Assembly (NCBI GenBank): GCA_964621225.1
Contig: CAZULK010000010.1
Coordinates: 1-36,565, forward strand
Length of the DNA: 36,565 nt
Origin: CAYNUJ01 sp964621225
Lineage (GTDB): Bacteria > Bacteroidota > Ignavibacteria > Ignavibacteriales > Melioribacteraceae
Direction of reading: 5' to 3'
This document shows positions 25,139-33,165 of this stretch, piece after piece; positions within the stretch are counted from its first letter, which is position 1, and each line of letters opens with the position of its first letter. A model generated the notes under the pieces. It had not been told where the DNA came from. It was given only the letters and a program-made list of their open reading frames with translations, and ran no database searches. Position numbers and translations under genes: made by a program.

Positions 25139-25623
25139 GACATTGCTCCTAATGTTCTGTTTATCCAGCCTAATAAATATTTGCGGGATTCGGGTCGTCT
25201 GTTGCATATAGCAGCATAACGGGCAATTTTTGCAATCACAAATTTCGATAAAAATAATGGGGCGTCTATTGAATTTAACTTTTCGAGGGATTTGCTTCCG
25301 ATTATTCCGTCCACGGGTGTGATGTCTGCCGCTAACTGGGCTAGTCTGCTTGCCGTTCTAACTCCCATATTTACTGCAGTATCGAAAATATTTTCGGCAA
25401 TAACTTGGTTATTTATATCGTCACCGCGAATTCTGTTCCAATAGTCTGTTTTGTAAATCTCTCTTGCTTGTTGTTCGGTAAGATTTTTAATATCAAGATT
25501 GGGATAAGCTCTTTGGGATATTCCGAATTTTGTTGCTCCTCCGGGATCATTTGGATCGTCTGTAAATTTTGCTCCACCCTCTCTAGCCAAAGTCTTCACT
25601 ATTGCTTCGTTAAAATCTGCCAT
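25135..25623 (-). CDS. GH108-type muramidase (phage endolysin-like)
   Basis: This 162-residue protein fits glycoside hydrolase family 108 followed by the family's usual C-terminal peptidoglycan-binding region. The N-terminus has the hallmark AREGG with likely catalytic Glu15, then DPNDPGGATKFGIS. VDGIIGSKSLEKLN in the second half matches the binding region. It should cleave the glycan strands of peptidoglycan. No signal peptide is present, so export would depend on the holin encoded next, with which it overlaps by 4 bases. A GAGGG ribosome site precedes the ATG. No capsid, tail, integrase or terminase gene is nearby, so this is an isolated lysis pair rather than an intact prophage in this window. 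Confidence 0.9.
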   Translation of the reverse strand: MADFNEAIVKTLAREGGAKFTDDPNDPGGATKFGISQRAYPNLDIKNLTEQQAREIYKTDYWNRIRGDDINNQVIAENIFDTAVNMGVRTASRLAQLAADITPVDGIIGSKSLEKLNSIDAPLFLSKFVIAKIARYAAICNRRPESRKYLLGWINRTLGAMS

Positions 25624-25695
25624 TATTCCCTCGTATTGTTTAGCAAATCGTTAACTTTTCGGGAAGAAATCAGCAATACAAAAATGAATTTAACG

Positions 25696-25715
25696 GATTA
25701 ATTTTGATTAATCAA
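25696..25715. promoter_or_regulatory. Overlapping palindromes upstream of the lysis pair
   Basis: GATTAAT-TTTG-ATTAATC (25696-25713) has perfect 7-base arms. It overlaps the perfect 12-base palindrome TTGATTAATCAA (25704-25715). The site is 72 bases upstream of the GH108 start, in its only plausible promoter region. It shares the core TTAAT-TTg-ATTAA with the repeat upstream of hydB. Operator function is inference. Confidence 0.4.
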
Positions 25716-25740
25716 CCATGGGAATTGAAGAAGATGGCAT

Positions 25741-25773
25741 AAAAAAAGCCGGACTAATTAACTTAGCCCGGCT
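25741..25773 (-). terminator. Rho-independent terminator of the T9SS protein gene
   Basis: Read on the minus strand: AGCCGGGCTAA, loop GTTAA, then TTAGTCCGGCT, followed by a run of T. The 11-bp stem has one G-T pair. It begins 20 bases after the stop of the 1179-residue protein gene. Confidence 0.92.
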
Positions 25774-25792
25774 CTGAATAGTTAAAGATTTA

Positions 25793-28700
25793 TTACTTCA
25801 ACAACATCAACTTTTTAGTTGCTGTTTTATTTCCGGCTTTCAGTCTGTAATAGTAAACACCACTGGCTAAGCTACCGGCATTCCAGTTAATTTGGTAGTT
25901 GCCAGGATTCATTTCTTTATTCAGAAGAGTTTCAACTTCCCTTCCAAGTGCATCGTAAATTTTAAGCGTAACAAACGATGCCTCGGGAATCGAGTATTTT
26001 ATTGTTGTACTCGGATTGAAAGGATTGGGGTAATTTTGCTGAAGGGCAAACTCTACCGGAATATTTTCTTTATCATTTACTGCTGTGAGATGTTCCTGTA
26101 TTTCGAGATTATCTACAGCCCATCCCCAGCCATTTACAAGTTCATCTGCAAAGAGTTTGAACCTGATCAATATTACATCACCTGCATTGAAAGTATCATG
26201 AATATTGATCATGTGGTGCTTCATAGCTCCGGCAATGAATCCGCCGTTGTTGAATATATTCAACCAATCGGCATCCCAACGGGAATCGTAGCCGTCGGCT
26301 AACGGAACCCAATTGAATCCGTCTTTGCTTCCTTCAATTACAACATAATCGTAAAAATTAGGATCGCCGAATTTGGATCCCGCTTCTCCGGGCTCAACAA
26401 TTGCAACATCGTCATATTCGATGAATGCATCGGTTTGGGCAACCGTAATTGGAACGGTTAAAGTATATGTAATGGTTTTTTCATTATCGTAATCATGTTT
26501 GGAATGAATTGCTTCGCTGAGGAATCCGAAATAGCGGGTGATTTCAAAATCTTCCCCAACAAACAGTCTGCTATCATCTGCCGTAAATTCGGTAGCAAAT
26601 GAAGGTTGAGGATTGCCGAATGAAAGCATTTCCAACATAAATGATTCGGTGAAGAGTTGTCGTGTGCTGTCATAAGCCACAGCGGATATTTCGTAAATAC
26701 CACTGCTATCGGGCGTAAAGGCGAAAGCTACTGTCGTATCAACCGGAGTAGTGTTAAATAAAGTAAATACCGGAGTTCCGCCAACCAGCACTTGTGTGGA
26801 ATCATAGACTTCCCTTAGGTTAAGACTAACTTCCAAACCGTTGGATGTATATTGAGCACCGTTCAAAATTGGAGCCAATGCAACATCCGGGGGTTCATAA
26901 CCGGATAATTCGGGAAGTGTTACTGTCCATACTCCTCTTCCGTGGGTAGCTGCTATTACTTGATCATTAACAATCGAAAGATCATATACTGCAGCAGCAG
27001 GAAGATTGCCGTCCAAGAAATGCCAACTTGCAGCACCGTCGGTTGATTCAAATATACCGATTTCGGTTCCTGCCCAAATGATATCGGTGTTGTAAGGCAT
27101 TACCAATACACAGAAAGTTGCAACGTCCGGAAATCCTGTTGTGCTTTCGTTACCGGTGCCAAATCCCGAAATATCTTCCCAAGTTTGACCCAAGTCGGTA
27201 GTTCTCAATATCTTGGGTGCATCTGCAAATGAGAATGTTACATAAGCAGTATTTCTATCTGTTGGGTGAGTAGATAACCCGGTTATTCTTCCCATATCAA
27301 CTTCTTGATAACCGTTGGTTTTGGTGAAGTTATATCCGCCGTTTTCCGAAACGAACATTCCGCCGGTTGGATCTACATTGCTACCTACCCAAACTACTTG
27401 AGGATCGACCAAGGAAATTTTAATTTGTGAAAATGTACTGGTTCCGCCGAAAGAACCGCCTTGTAATTTTATATTGCGCCAAGTATTTCCAAAATCGGGC
27501 GAACGCCATACGCCGCTACTACCCATAATGAAAATCAAATCTGGATCCTGTTTCGATTTTGCTACCTTTGTGAAGAAAGGAGCTTTGCCAGATCCAACAT
27601 CGGTAACATCGCCAACAATATTTTGGAATGAATTACCACCGTCGAGTGATCTTCCTAATCTGTTATATTGTGACGAAACTATAATTTTGTTTGGATCGGC
27701 ATAATGCCATGCGGCTTCATATCCGTCGCCGCCCCAAGCAAAGTTCCATGCAGTTGTTGAATCTGCCGTTCCGTTTGGCGGACTGAACCACGAACTGTTA
27801 TCCTGCATACCGCCTACATAAGCATCTGCACCGTTCTTCTTATCTGCTCCGTAGAATTGAGTTGTGTTGTAACCATTTTTAGGAGCGCTGAATGTTGTGC
27901 CTTCGTTATCGGAGTAAGCCACACCGCCGTCGTTGCCGACTAGCATTCTGAATTTTTTAGAAGCTGAATCAGTAACAAAGGCTACAAAGTTATGCTGATC
28001 TACGTGAACGCCTTTGCTGCTTCCTCCAAACTGACCGTAGCCGTCTGTAATGTTGGTCAAATTGATTGAGGCTTTACCGGTTATGTCTATTCTCCAAATA
28101 TTAATTCCTCCAACGAAGCATGCATTCTCGTCAAATGGATGAGCCATACAGGCATTATCGTACCAACCTTGGCCGCCTAACCAATCTTCCGGCGGATCGA
28201 CGCCTGTCCAAGATTGTCCACCGTCTTCGGAATAGTAGAAAATTGAGCCGACGGTTCCACCTTGTGCAGAAACGAATAATTTATTCGAATTTACCGGTGA
28301 GACAGCCATTTCCAATCTTCCGACACCTGCTATTCCATTTGAAGAATTTGTCCACGTATCCCCGGCGTTTTTACTTTTGATTATTCCGACGCCATTGATT
28401 GTTGCATAAAGATTGTTGAAATTATTGGGATCGGCAACAATCTGTTCTACATTATTCGAACCAGCATCATAAACGGTTGTCCAAGTAGCACCACCGTCTG
28501 TGGATTTTTTAATTGTAGAATTAGTTGCACCTCCGTTGAATCCAAGACCGACTGCTGCCAATACAACATTTTCATCATTCGGATCTACAACGATTCTCAT
28601 TATGTTTTTGAATTCCGCGGGATCTGTTGTTGAGGCTAATTGTTCCCATGTTTCTCCACCATCGGTAGATTTCCATATTCCCATTCCGTCAACTTGGTCA

Positions 28701-29332
28701 ACGTTGTAAAATCCTTCTCCGGTTCCGGCATAAAGGACATCATGATTTGAACCGGCCATAGCAATCGTGCTGGTTGCTAAATTTGGAATCATGTAAGTAA
28801 GATGGCGCCAAGTTTGTCCGGCATCTGTAGTTTTCCAAACTCCGCCACCGACCGATCCAACAATCCATGTATTTCCTGTTGGATCATCAGGGTGTATGAT
28901 TAGTCCTCTGGTTCTTCCGGAGATATTTCCCGGACCTCTTTCAACCCAAAGCAATCCGCCTTTGGTTCCGTTTCTTTTTAATTCTTTGAACGAAGAAACA
29001 TTCTTTGCTTTTAGCAATTCTTTTATTTTATAGTTTGCCGGATAACTCGGATTTTCCTCCCCGTTTCTCGTTCTTATATCATGCTGCCATTGAGCAAACA
29101 GTTCGGGACTGTCTTTTTTATCCAAGCTTTCCTCCTCAGATTCGTTAGGATTGTAAACATCCCCGAATAGCTCGGCACGTTCTTTCATTTTGTGAAGATT
29201 TTCGAGAGCTATTTTTACATCTTTTTTGCTTTCGAATTTCCTACTTAAATCGAAAGGAGAAAAGATGAACGAAAAGAAAACAACTCCCGCCAAAAAAGCT
29301 GTTAGTGTGTTAGTGAGTAGTAGTTTTTTCAT
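25793..29332 (-). CDS. Large secreted BNR/sortilin-type beta-propeller protein with T9SS sorting domain
   Basis: This 1179-residue protein has an N-terminal signal/anchor segment and a charged pro-region to about 125. A long propeller region (about 130-815) contains eleven Asp-box-like motifs of the form S-x-D-x-G-x-T-W (for example STDGGETWEQL, TTDAGQTWRHL, SPDFGNTWRNI). A beta-rich domain of about 250 residues follows. The C-terminal type IX sorting domain begins QQNYPNPFNPSTTIKYSIP and ends ASGVYYYRLKAG...KLMLLK. It should be exported by Sec and then by T9SS to the surface or medium. Propellers of this kind occur in sialidases and VPS10/xyloglucanase-like proteins, but no catalytic residues are clear, so I call no enzyme activity. 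It may bind or process polysaccharide or protein. Confidence 0.9.
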   Translation of the reverse strand: MKKLLLTNTLTAFLAGVVFFSFIFSPFDLSRKFESKKDVKIALENLHKMKERAELFGDVYNPNESEEESLDKKDSPELFAQWQHDIRTRNGEENPSYPANYKIKELLKAKNVSSFKELKRNGTKGGLLWVERGPGNISGRTRGLIIHPDDPTGNTWIVGSVGGGVWKTTDAGQTWRHLTYMIPNLATSTIAMAGSNHDVLYAGTGEGFYNVDQVDGMGIWKSTDGGETWEQLASTTDPAEFKNIMRIVVDPNDENVVLAAVGLGFNGGATNSTIKKSTDGGATWTTVYDAGSNNVEQIVADPNNFNNLYATINGVGIIKSKNAGDTWTNSSNGIAGVGRLEMAVSPVNSNKLFVSAQGGTVGSIFYYSEDGGQSWTGVDPPEDWLGGQGWYDNACMAHPFDENACFVGGINIWRIDITGKASINLTNITDGYGQFGGSSKGVHVDQHNFVAFVTDSASKKFRMLVGNDGGVAYSDNEGTTFSAPKNGYNTTQFYGADKKNGADAYVGGMQDNSSWFSPPNGTADSTTAWNFAWGGDGYEAAWHYADPNKIIVSSQYNRLGRSLDGGNSFQNIVGDVTDVGSGKAPFFTKVAKSKQDPDLIFIMGSSGVWRSPDFGNTWRNIKLQGGSFGGTSTFSQIKISLVDPQVVWVGSNVDPTGGMFVSENGGYNFTKTNGYQEVDMGRITGLSTHPTDRNTAYVTFSFADAPKILRTTDLGQTWEDISGFGTGNESTTGFPDVATFCVLVMPYNTDIIWAGTEIGIFESTDGAASWHFLDGNLPAAAVYDLSIVNDQVIAATHGRGVWTVTLPELSGYEPPDVALAPILNGAQYTSNGLEVSLNLREVYDSTQVLVGGTPVFTLFNTTPVDTTVAFAFTPDSSGIYEISAVAYDSTRQLFTESFMLEMLSFGNPQPSFATEFTADDSRLFVGEDFEITRYFGFLSEAIHSKHDYDNEKTITYTLTVPITVAQTDAFIEYDDVAIVEPGEAGSKFGDPNFYDYVVIEGSKDGFNWVPLADGYDSRWDADWLNIFNNGGFIAGAMKHHMINIHDTFNAGDVILIRFKLFADELVNGWGWAVDNLEIQEHLTAVNDKENIPVEFALQQNYPNPFNPSTTIKYSIPEASFVTLKIYDALGREVETLLNKEMNPGNYQINWNAGSLASGVYYYRLKAGNKTATKKLMLLK

Positions 29333-29360
29333 ATAGTTTCCCTTTGTGTTGCTTATTAAA

Positions 29361-29738
29361 TTAATTGATTTTTTTCCCGGTTAAGACGTCATAGATGTAA
29401 CTTTGTGCCGTTGAATTATCTTTCCCCGAGACAATTCCAGGATGTAACGACACGTAAATTTTAGTCTTTTTAGCCCACTTTACTTCCGCATTTGTTTCTT
29501 TTGCCTCATAAACCTTTTCCCCGGTTCCGGTTTTGAATACGGCAAAATGCAATGCGGGATTAAAAGGAGAATTTTTGGGAGTTGGGTTTTTTACCAATGC
29601 AAAACTGGAATCGGAATTGAACAATATTTCATATTTTTCTCCGAACGAGTTTTCGATATTTTCTATCAAAACATCATCCTTTTGCGCGCAGCTAAAACCC
29701 AGAAGTAAGATTGATATGAATAATGAAAGTTTCTTCAT
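29361..29738 (-). CDS. Small lipoprotein of unknown function
   Basis: This 125-residue protein starts MKKLSLFISILLLGFSC. The hydrophobic core and Cys17 suggest a Bacteroidota-style lipoprotein signal, although Phe at -2 is not classical. The mature domain is beta-rich (YEILFNSDSSFALVKNPTP; HFAVFKTGTGEKVYEAK) with a YIYDVLTGKK end. No enzyme motif is visible. The frame extends 14 codons upstream, but the ATG at 29738 gives the signal sequence directly and is preferred. It lies 28 bases upstream of the large T9SS protein on the same strand, so the two may share a transcript. I do not recognise a family. Confidence 0.7.
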   Translation of the reverse strand: MKKLSLFISILLLGFSCAQKDDVLIENIENSFGEKYEILFNSDSSFALVKNPTPKNSPFNPALHFAVFKTGTGEKVYEAKETNAEVKWAKKTKIYVSLHPGIVSGKDNSTAQSYIYDVLTGKKIN

Positions 29739-29842
29739 GTTTCTAATTTTAGTTTGTAACGTTAATAAGAAAAAAAACAATATTCAACACTCATACACAC
29801 GTATTAATGTTTTGCATTGAAAAAAATTTTAAAAGTGTGAAT

Positions 29843-29868
29843 ATAAAAAGCCCGGTGTGTAACCGGGC
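29843..29868 (-). terminator. Rho-independent terminator of the acidic repeat protein gene
   Basis: GCCCGGT (29850-29856) and ACCGGGC (29862-29868) form a 7-bp stem with a five-base loop. On the minus strand it is followed by TTTTTAT. It is 28 bases past the stop at 29897. Confidence 0.9.
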
Positions 29869-29896
29869 AAAAAAATGAGTTTATTTAAATGGAAAA

Positions 29897-30796
29897 TTAT
29901 TCATTTCCTTCATTATTCTCTTCTTTATCGTCCTTGGTTTTTATTTTGATTTTTTTGATTACTTTGCCATGATCATCATCATCTTCATCTACCATTACTT
30001 TTACTTTGAACTTCTTTTTCATTTTTAGATTTTTATCATCTTTATCAAGTTTAATTATAAATACATTGTCTTCCTCATTTCCTTCTTTCTCTTCCAATTC
30101 CTTCAATTTTTTTTCCGCTTCTTCTCCAATATATTCTTCAACTTTCTCTTCTCCGTCTATTGTGGTTTTAATTACCAATTTTTTCTTTCCGTTTTCTACC
30201 GTTACGTTTATTTCTTTTTCAACTTCATCACCTTCATCATCGTCAAAAATGAACATGAAATCTTCACCTTCCCCGTCCTCAAAGATTTTTAATTTATTTT
30301 CTTCTTTCATTTTTTCGAGATATTCATCGGCTTTTTCACCTTCGTAAGTTTCGGTTTTTTCTTCGCCGTTTTCGTCTTTTGTGGTTACGGTGAGCTTTTT
30401 AACTCCGTCTTCAACTTCAATGTTTATCTTTTTTTCAATCTTCTTTCCGTTATCTTCATCTTCAGTTACCCAGGAAATATCTTTGTCTTTAATTACATCC
30501 ACAACGATGTCATCGGCTAATTCTTCCCCGTTGAATACGAAAACATTTCCATCTTCGCCATTGTGCGACATCCATTTCATCTTTCTATGCTTTGCTTTCA
30601 TTTTATCGAATAACTCTCTTGCTTCTTTCCCCTCGAAAACAAATTCCCCCTCATCGGTATTTATTATTATTTTCTGAACTTTCCCTTTTACTTTGGAGAG
30701 AGCATCCTCTTTTTTCTCTTGTGCAAAAAAGGTTTGAGTTGATAAGAGTAAAAGAAATAGACTTAAGTAGACTGTTTTGTTAATTATGTTTCTCAT
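29897..30796 (-). CDS. Secreted, highly acidic internally repeated protein
   Basis: This 299-residue protein has a signal peptide ending TFFAQ, then a mature part dominated by Glu, Asp and Lys. Three related modules are visible, at about 38-93, 122-186 and 194-251. Each starts with two beta strands (for example NIEVEDGVKKLTVTT), continues with a Glu-rich turn and the helix-like GEKADEYLEKM / GEEAEKKLKEL, and closes with a hydrophobic strand (VFVFN, FMFIF, VFIIKL). A fourth module may begin at 262. No catalytic motif is seen. The acidity suggests cation binding. The frame extends to a TTG upstream, but ATG 30796 follows a perfect GGAGG site. It is divergent from a two-component system with only 132 bases between them, and may be its target or a signal modulator. 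Confidence 0.82.
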   Translation of the reverse strand: MRNIINKTVYLSLFLLLLSTQTFFAQEKKEDALSKVKGKVQKIIINTDEGEFVFEGKEARELFDKMKAKHRKMKWMSHNGEDGNVFVFNGEELADDIVVDVIKDKDISWVTEDEDNGKKIEKKINIEVEDGVKKLTVTTKDENGEEKTETYEGEKADEYLEKMKEENKLKIFEDGEGEDFMFIFDDDEGDEVEKEINVTVENGKKKLVIKTTIDGEEKVEEYIGEEAEKKLKELEEKEGNEEDNVFIIKLDKDDKNLKMKKKFKVKVMVDEDDDDHGKVIKKIKIKTKDDKEENNEGNE

Positions 30797-30853
30797 GTTT
30801 CCTCCAATTGAAATTAGTTTATTCAAAATTAACTATTCAACAATTAAAGTAGT

Positions 30854-30890
30854 GTTAATGATTCGTTAATAAGAGTTAAAAAATGTTAAA
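30854..30890. promoter_or_regulatory. Four phased GTTAA direct repeats, candidate OmpR-family regulator box
   Basis: GTTAA(T/A) occurs at 30854, 30865, 30875 and 30885, giving steps of 11, 10 and 10 bases, one helical turn each. OmpR/PhoB-family regulators bind head-to-tail half-sites with this spacing. The repeats lie between the acidic protein gene and the two-component operon, so autoregulation is plausible. The DNA is AT-rich, so chance cannot be excluded. Confidence 0.55.
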
Positions 30891-30928
30891 AAAATGATTC
30901 GGAAAGAAGTTTGCTTTATTTTTACGGT

Positions 30929-32431
30929 ATGAAAGAGAGAAAACTACAAATAATTATTGGAGCAATGACCCTTACGGTTATCGGTCTGATTGCCGTCCAA
31001 ATATATTGGATTACGAACGCATTCAACATTGAGGAGCAAAAGTTCAGGCGCAATGTAAGTGACGCACTTACAATAGTTACAAACAAATTGGAAAAGGAAG
31101 AAGCTGCCGATGTTGTTGTTCAAAAGATAAAATCCAAAGCAAATGTTTGGGTAACAAACAAAAGTAACGGTGTGTTTGTTTTTAATGACGACGAAGATGA
31201 TTCTGCTTTGAATCAAGAATTTAATGTGAATGTTGAATTCAAACTGGAAGATTCCGATTCTTCGGGTCCCATACAACTTGTTTCCGTTAAATCCGACTCT
31301 GTAAATCACAAGATTACTAAAATCAAAATAGAAAAGAAAAACCTTGTAGAACAAGTAGTTGACGAACTGTTGGAAAAAGACGACAATACAATTGTTAACT
31401 TAAAAGAAAACGAATCCAAAATCGATTCTCTTATCAAAAATGAATTGAGTGCAAGAGGAATTAATTCCAATTTCAATTTTTATATTAAAGTCGAAGATGA
31501 TGATTCGGTTATTGAACTCGGCGACAAAGATTTTGACACAGGAGAGTTTATATTCAAAACAGAATTGGAAAAAGACAAAGTGTTCGGAGACCCGGGGGAA
31601 TTGTTAGTTGTTTTTCCCGAAAACAAAAGAGTTGTCTTAAAATCAATGTGGGGAATGCTTCTTTTGTCGGGAATTTTTATTCTTCTCATCATTTTTATTT
31701 TTTACAAAACAATTAAAATGCTATTGCGGCAGAAAAAAATAAACGAAATTAAAAATGATTTCATCAATAATATTACTCACGAATTTAAAACTCCCATTGC
31801 TGCAATTAATCTTGCCGGTGATGCAATCAAGGAAAATTTATCCCAAGAAAATAGAATTAAATATGCCGATATAATTAAAAAAGAAAGTAAAAAGCTTTCG
31901 TCTTTAGTAGACGGAATATTGAATACCGCACTAATGGATAAAGGTAAATTGAATTACCAAAAAGAAATATGCTCTGTTCACGGAATAATAAAAACATCTG
32001 TTAACAATTTTACAGAGCAAATAGAAAAAATGAATGGGTCAATAATTTTAGAATTAAACGCAGAAAACGATCAAGTTTTAGGAGATGAGTTTCATCTTGC
32101 GAATACATTCAACAATTTAATTGATAATGCAATTAAATATTCAACGTCAAAACCGGTTGTGCGAATAAACACGAACAGCAATGATGAGAACATTACAATT
32201 TCTATTGCTGATAATGGCATAGGTATTAGTAACAAAGACTTAAAACATATATTCGATACATTTTACAGAGTTAATACGGGAAATGTTCATAACACAAAAG
32301 GTTATGGAATAGGACTGAGTTATGTCAAGAATGTAGTTGAACATTTCAACGGAACAATAGATGTGGAATCCCGACTAAACAAAGGAACTAAGTTTATTAT
32401 AAAATTACCGCTACATGAAAAGCAGAAATAA
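30929..32431 (+). CDS. Membrane sensor histidine kinase (HisKA type)
   Basis: This protein of about 500 residues has TM1 at about 7-27, a large periplasmic sensor at about 28-235, and TM2 at about 241-259. A HisKA domain carries the phospho-accepting His284 in FINNITHEFKTPIAAI. The ATPase domain shows the N box (NTFNNLIDNAIKYS), G1 (IADNGIGIS), an F box (FDTFYRV) and G2 (GYGIGLSYVKNVV). The periplasmic domain is acidic and beta-rich and matches no sensor fold I know. The frame opens at TTG 30911, but ATG 30929 is preferred; neither has a strong ribosome site. It overlaps the response regulator by 17 bases. The pair resembles Bacteroidota RprX/RprY-type systems. The signal is unknown, but the divergent acidic protein is a candidate partner. 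Confidence 0.93.
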   Translation: MKERKLQIIIGAMTLTVIGLIAVQIYWITNAFNIEEQKFRRNVSDALTIVTNKLEKEEAADVVVQKIKSKANVWVTNKSNGVFVFNDDEDDSALNQEFNVNVEFKLEDSDSSGPIQLVSVKSDSVNHKITKIKIEKKNLVEQVVDELLEKDDNTIVNLKENESKIDSLIKNELSARGINSNFNFYIKVEDDDSVIELGDKDFDTGEFIFKTELEKDKVFGDPGELLVVFPENKRVVLKSMWGMLLLSGIFILLIIFIFYKTIKMLLRQKKINEIKNDFINNITHEFKTPIAAINLAGDAIKENLSQENRIKYADIIKKESKKLSSLVDGILNTALMDKGKLNYQKEICSVHGIIKTSVNNFTEQIEKMNGSIILELNAENDQVLGDEFHLANTFNNLIDNAIKYSTSKPVVRINTNSNDENITISIADNGIGISNKDLKHIFDTFYRVNTGNVHNTKGYGIGLSYVKNVVEHFNGTIDVESRLNKGTKFIIKLPLHEKQK

Positions 32432-33104
32432 AATATTATTAGCCGAAGATGACATAAGTCTGGGCACTATTTTAAAGGATTATCTGGAATTAAAAGGATA
32501 TGATGTTATCTGGGCAAAAGACGGAAAGTCTGCAGTGGAACTGTTTAAGGAAGAGGCTTTTCAAATTTGCATACTGGATATAATGATGCCTGTAATGGAT
32601 GGATTTACTGCCGCAAAGCAGATACGAAAGATAAACGGAAAAATCCCTTTCATTTTTCTTACGGCAAAAGGACAGCACGAGGACATAATTCAAGGACTTA
32701 AACTCGGAGCCGATGATTATATAACAAAACCTTTCGATACCGAAGAACTTCTACTTAGAATAAAAAATATCATTAAACGGAGCGGAATAGCAAACCCGGG
32801 TAATGAAAAAATCAAGATCGGAAAGTTTGAATTTCTCCCTTCAGAGAGGGAAATACATTTCGACGGAAATAATAAAAAGCTTACTACAAAAGAATCCAAG
32901 TTGTTGCTGTTGCTAGTTGAAAATAAAGGGCAATTACTTTCCAGAAATTATGCTCTTACCAAAATTTGGGGCGACGACAATTACTTCAATTCCCGAAGTA
33001 TGGATGTTTACATAAGTAAGTTAAGAAATTTACTCAAACCGGATTCTTCCATAAAAATAATAACTCACCACGGCGAAGGTTATACTCTTAAAATTGAGGA
33101 ATAA
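32415..33104 (+). CDS. Response regulator, OmpR/PhoB family
   Basis: This 229-residue regulator has a receiver domain with acidic E11, D12 and D13, phospho-acceptor D55 in CILDIMMPVMDG, Thr in FLTAKG and Lys in YITKPFDTEELL. It is followed by a winged-helix DNA-binding domain (about 130-227: LTTKESKLLLLLVENKGQ; SRSMDVYISKLRNLLK; ITHHGEGYTL). It overlaps the kinase gene by 17 bases and is its cognate partner. As a winged-helix regulator it should bind tandem direct half-sites. The phased GTTAA repeats just upstream of the kinase gene are the obvious local candidate. No defect is visible. Confidence 0.95.
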   Translation: MKSRNKILLAEDDISLGTILKDYLELKGYDVIWAKDGKSAVELFKEEAFQICILDIMMPVMDGFTAAKQIRKINGKIPFIFLTAKGQHEDIIQGLKLGADDYITKPFDTEELLLRIKNIIKRSGIANPGNEKIKIGKFEFLPSEREIHFDGNNKKLTTKESKLLLLLVENKGQLLSRNYALTKIWGDDNYFNSRSMDVYISKLRNLLKPDSSIKIITHHGEGYTLKIEE

Positions 33105-33165
33105 AATTTTGTCTTTCCGGAATTAATAAGTAATTTTTCCATTTCTGATTAACGGATACTTTACT

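Noticed and set aside
23874..25623. An integrated prophage or genomic island with attachment sites
   Set aside because: No integrase, transposase, tRNA gene, flanking direct repeat or phage structural gene was seen around the VapBC and lysis genes.
26500..28900. Repeated short motifs suspected to be a CRISPR-like or DNA repeat array
   Set aside because: The repeats are protein-level Asp-box motifs of the beta-propeller at irregular spacing, with no constant DNA repeat or spacer pattern.
30006..30677. Ser/Phe-rich plus-strand ORFs opposite the acidic repeat protein
   Set aside because: These are the antisense image of Glu/Asp/Lys-rich codons. The minus frame has a signal peptide, ribosome site and terminator; these have none.
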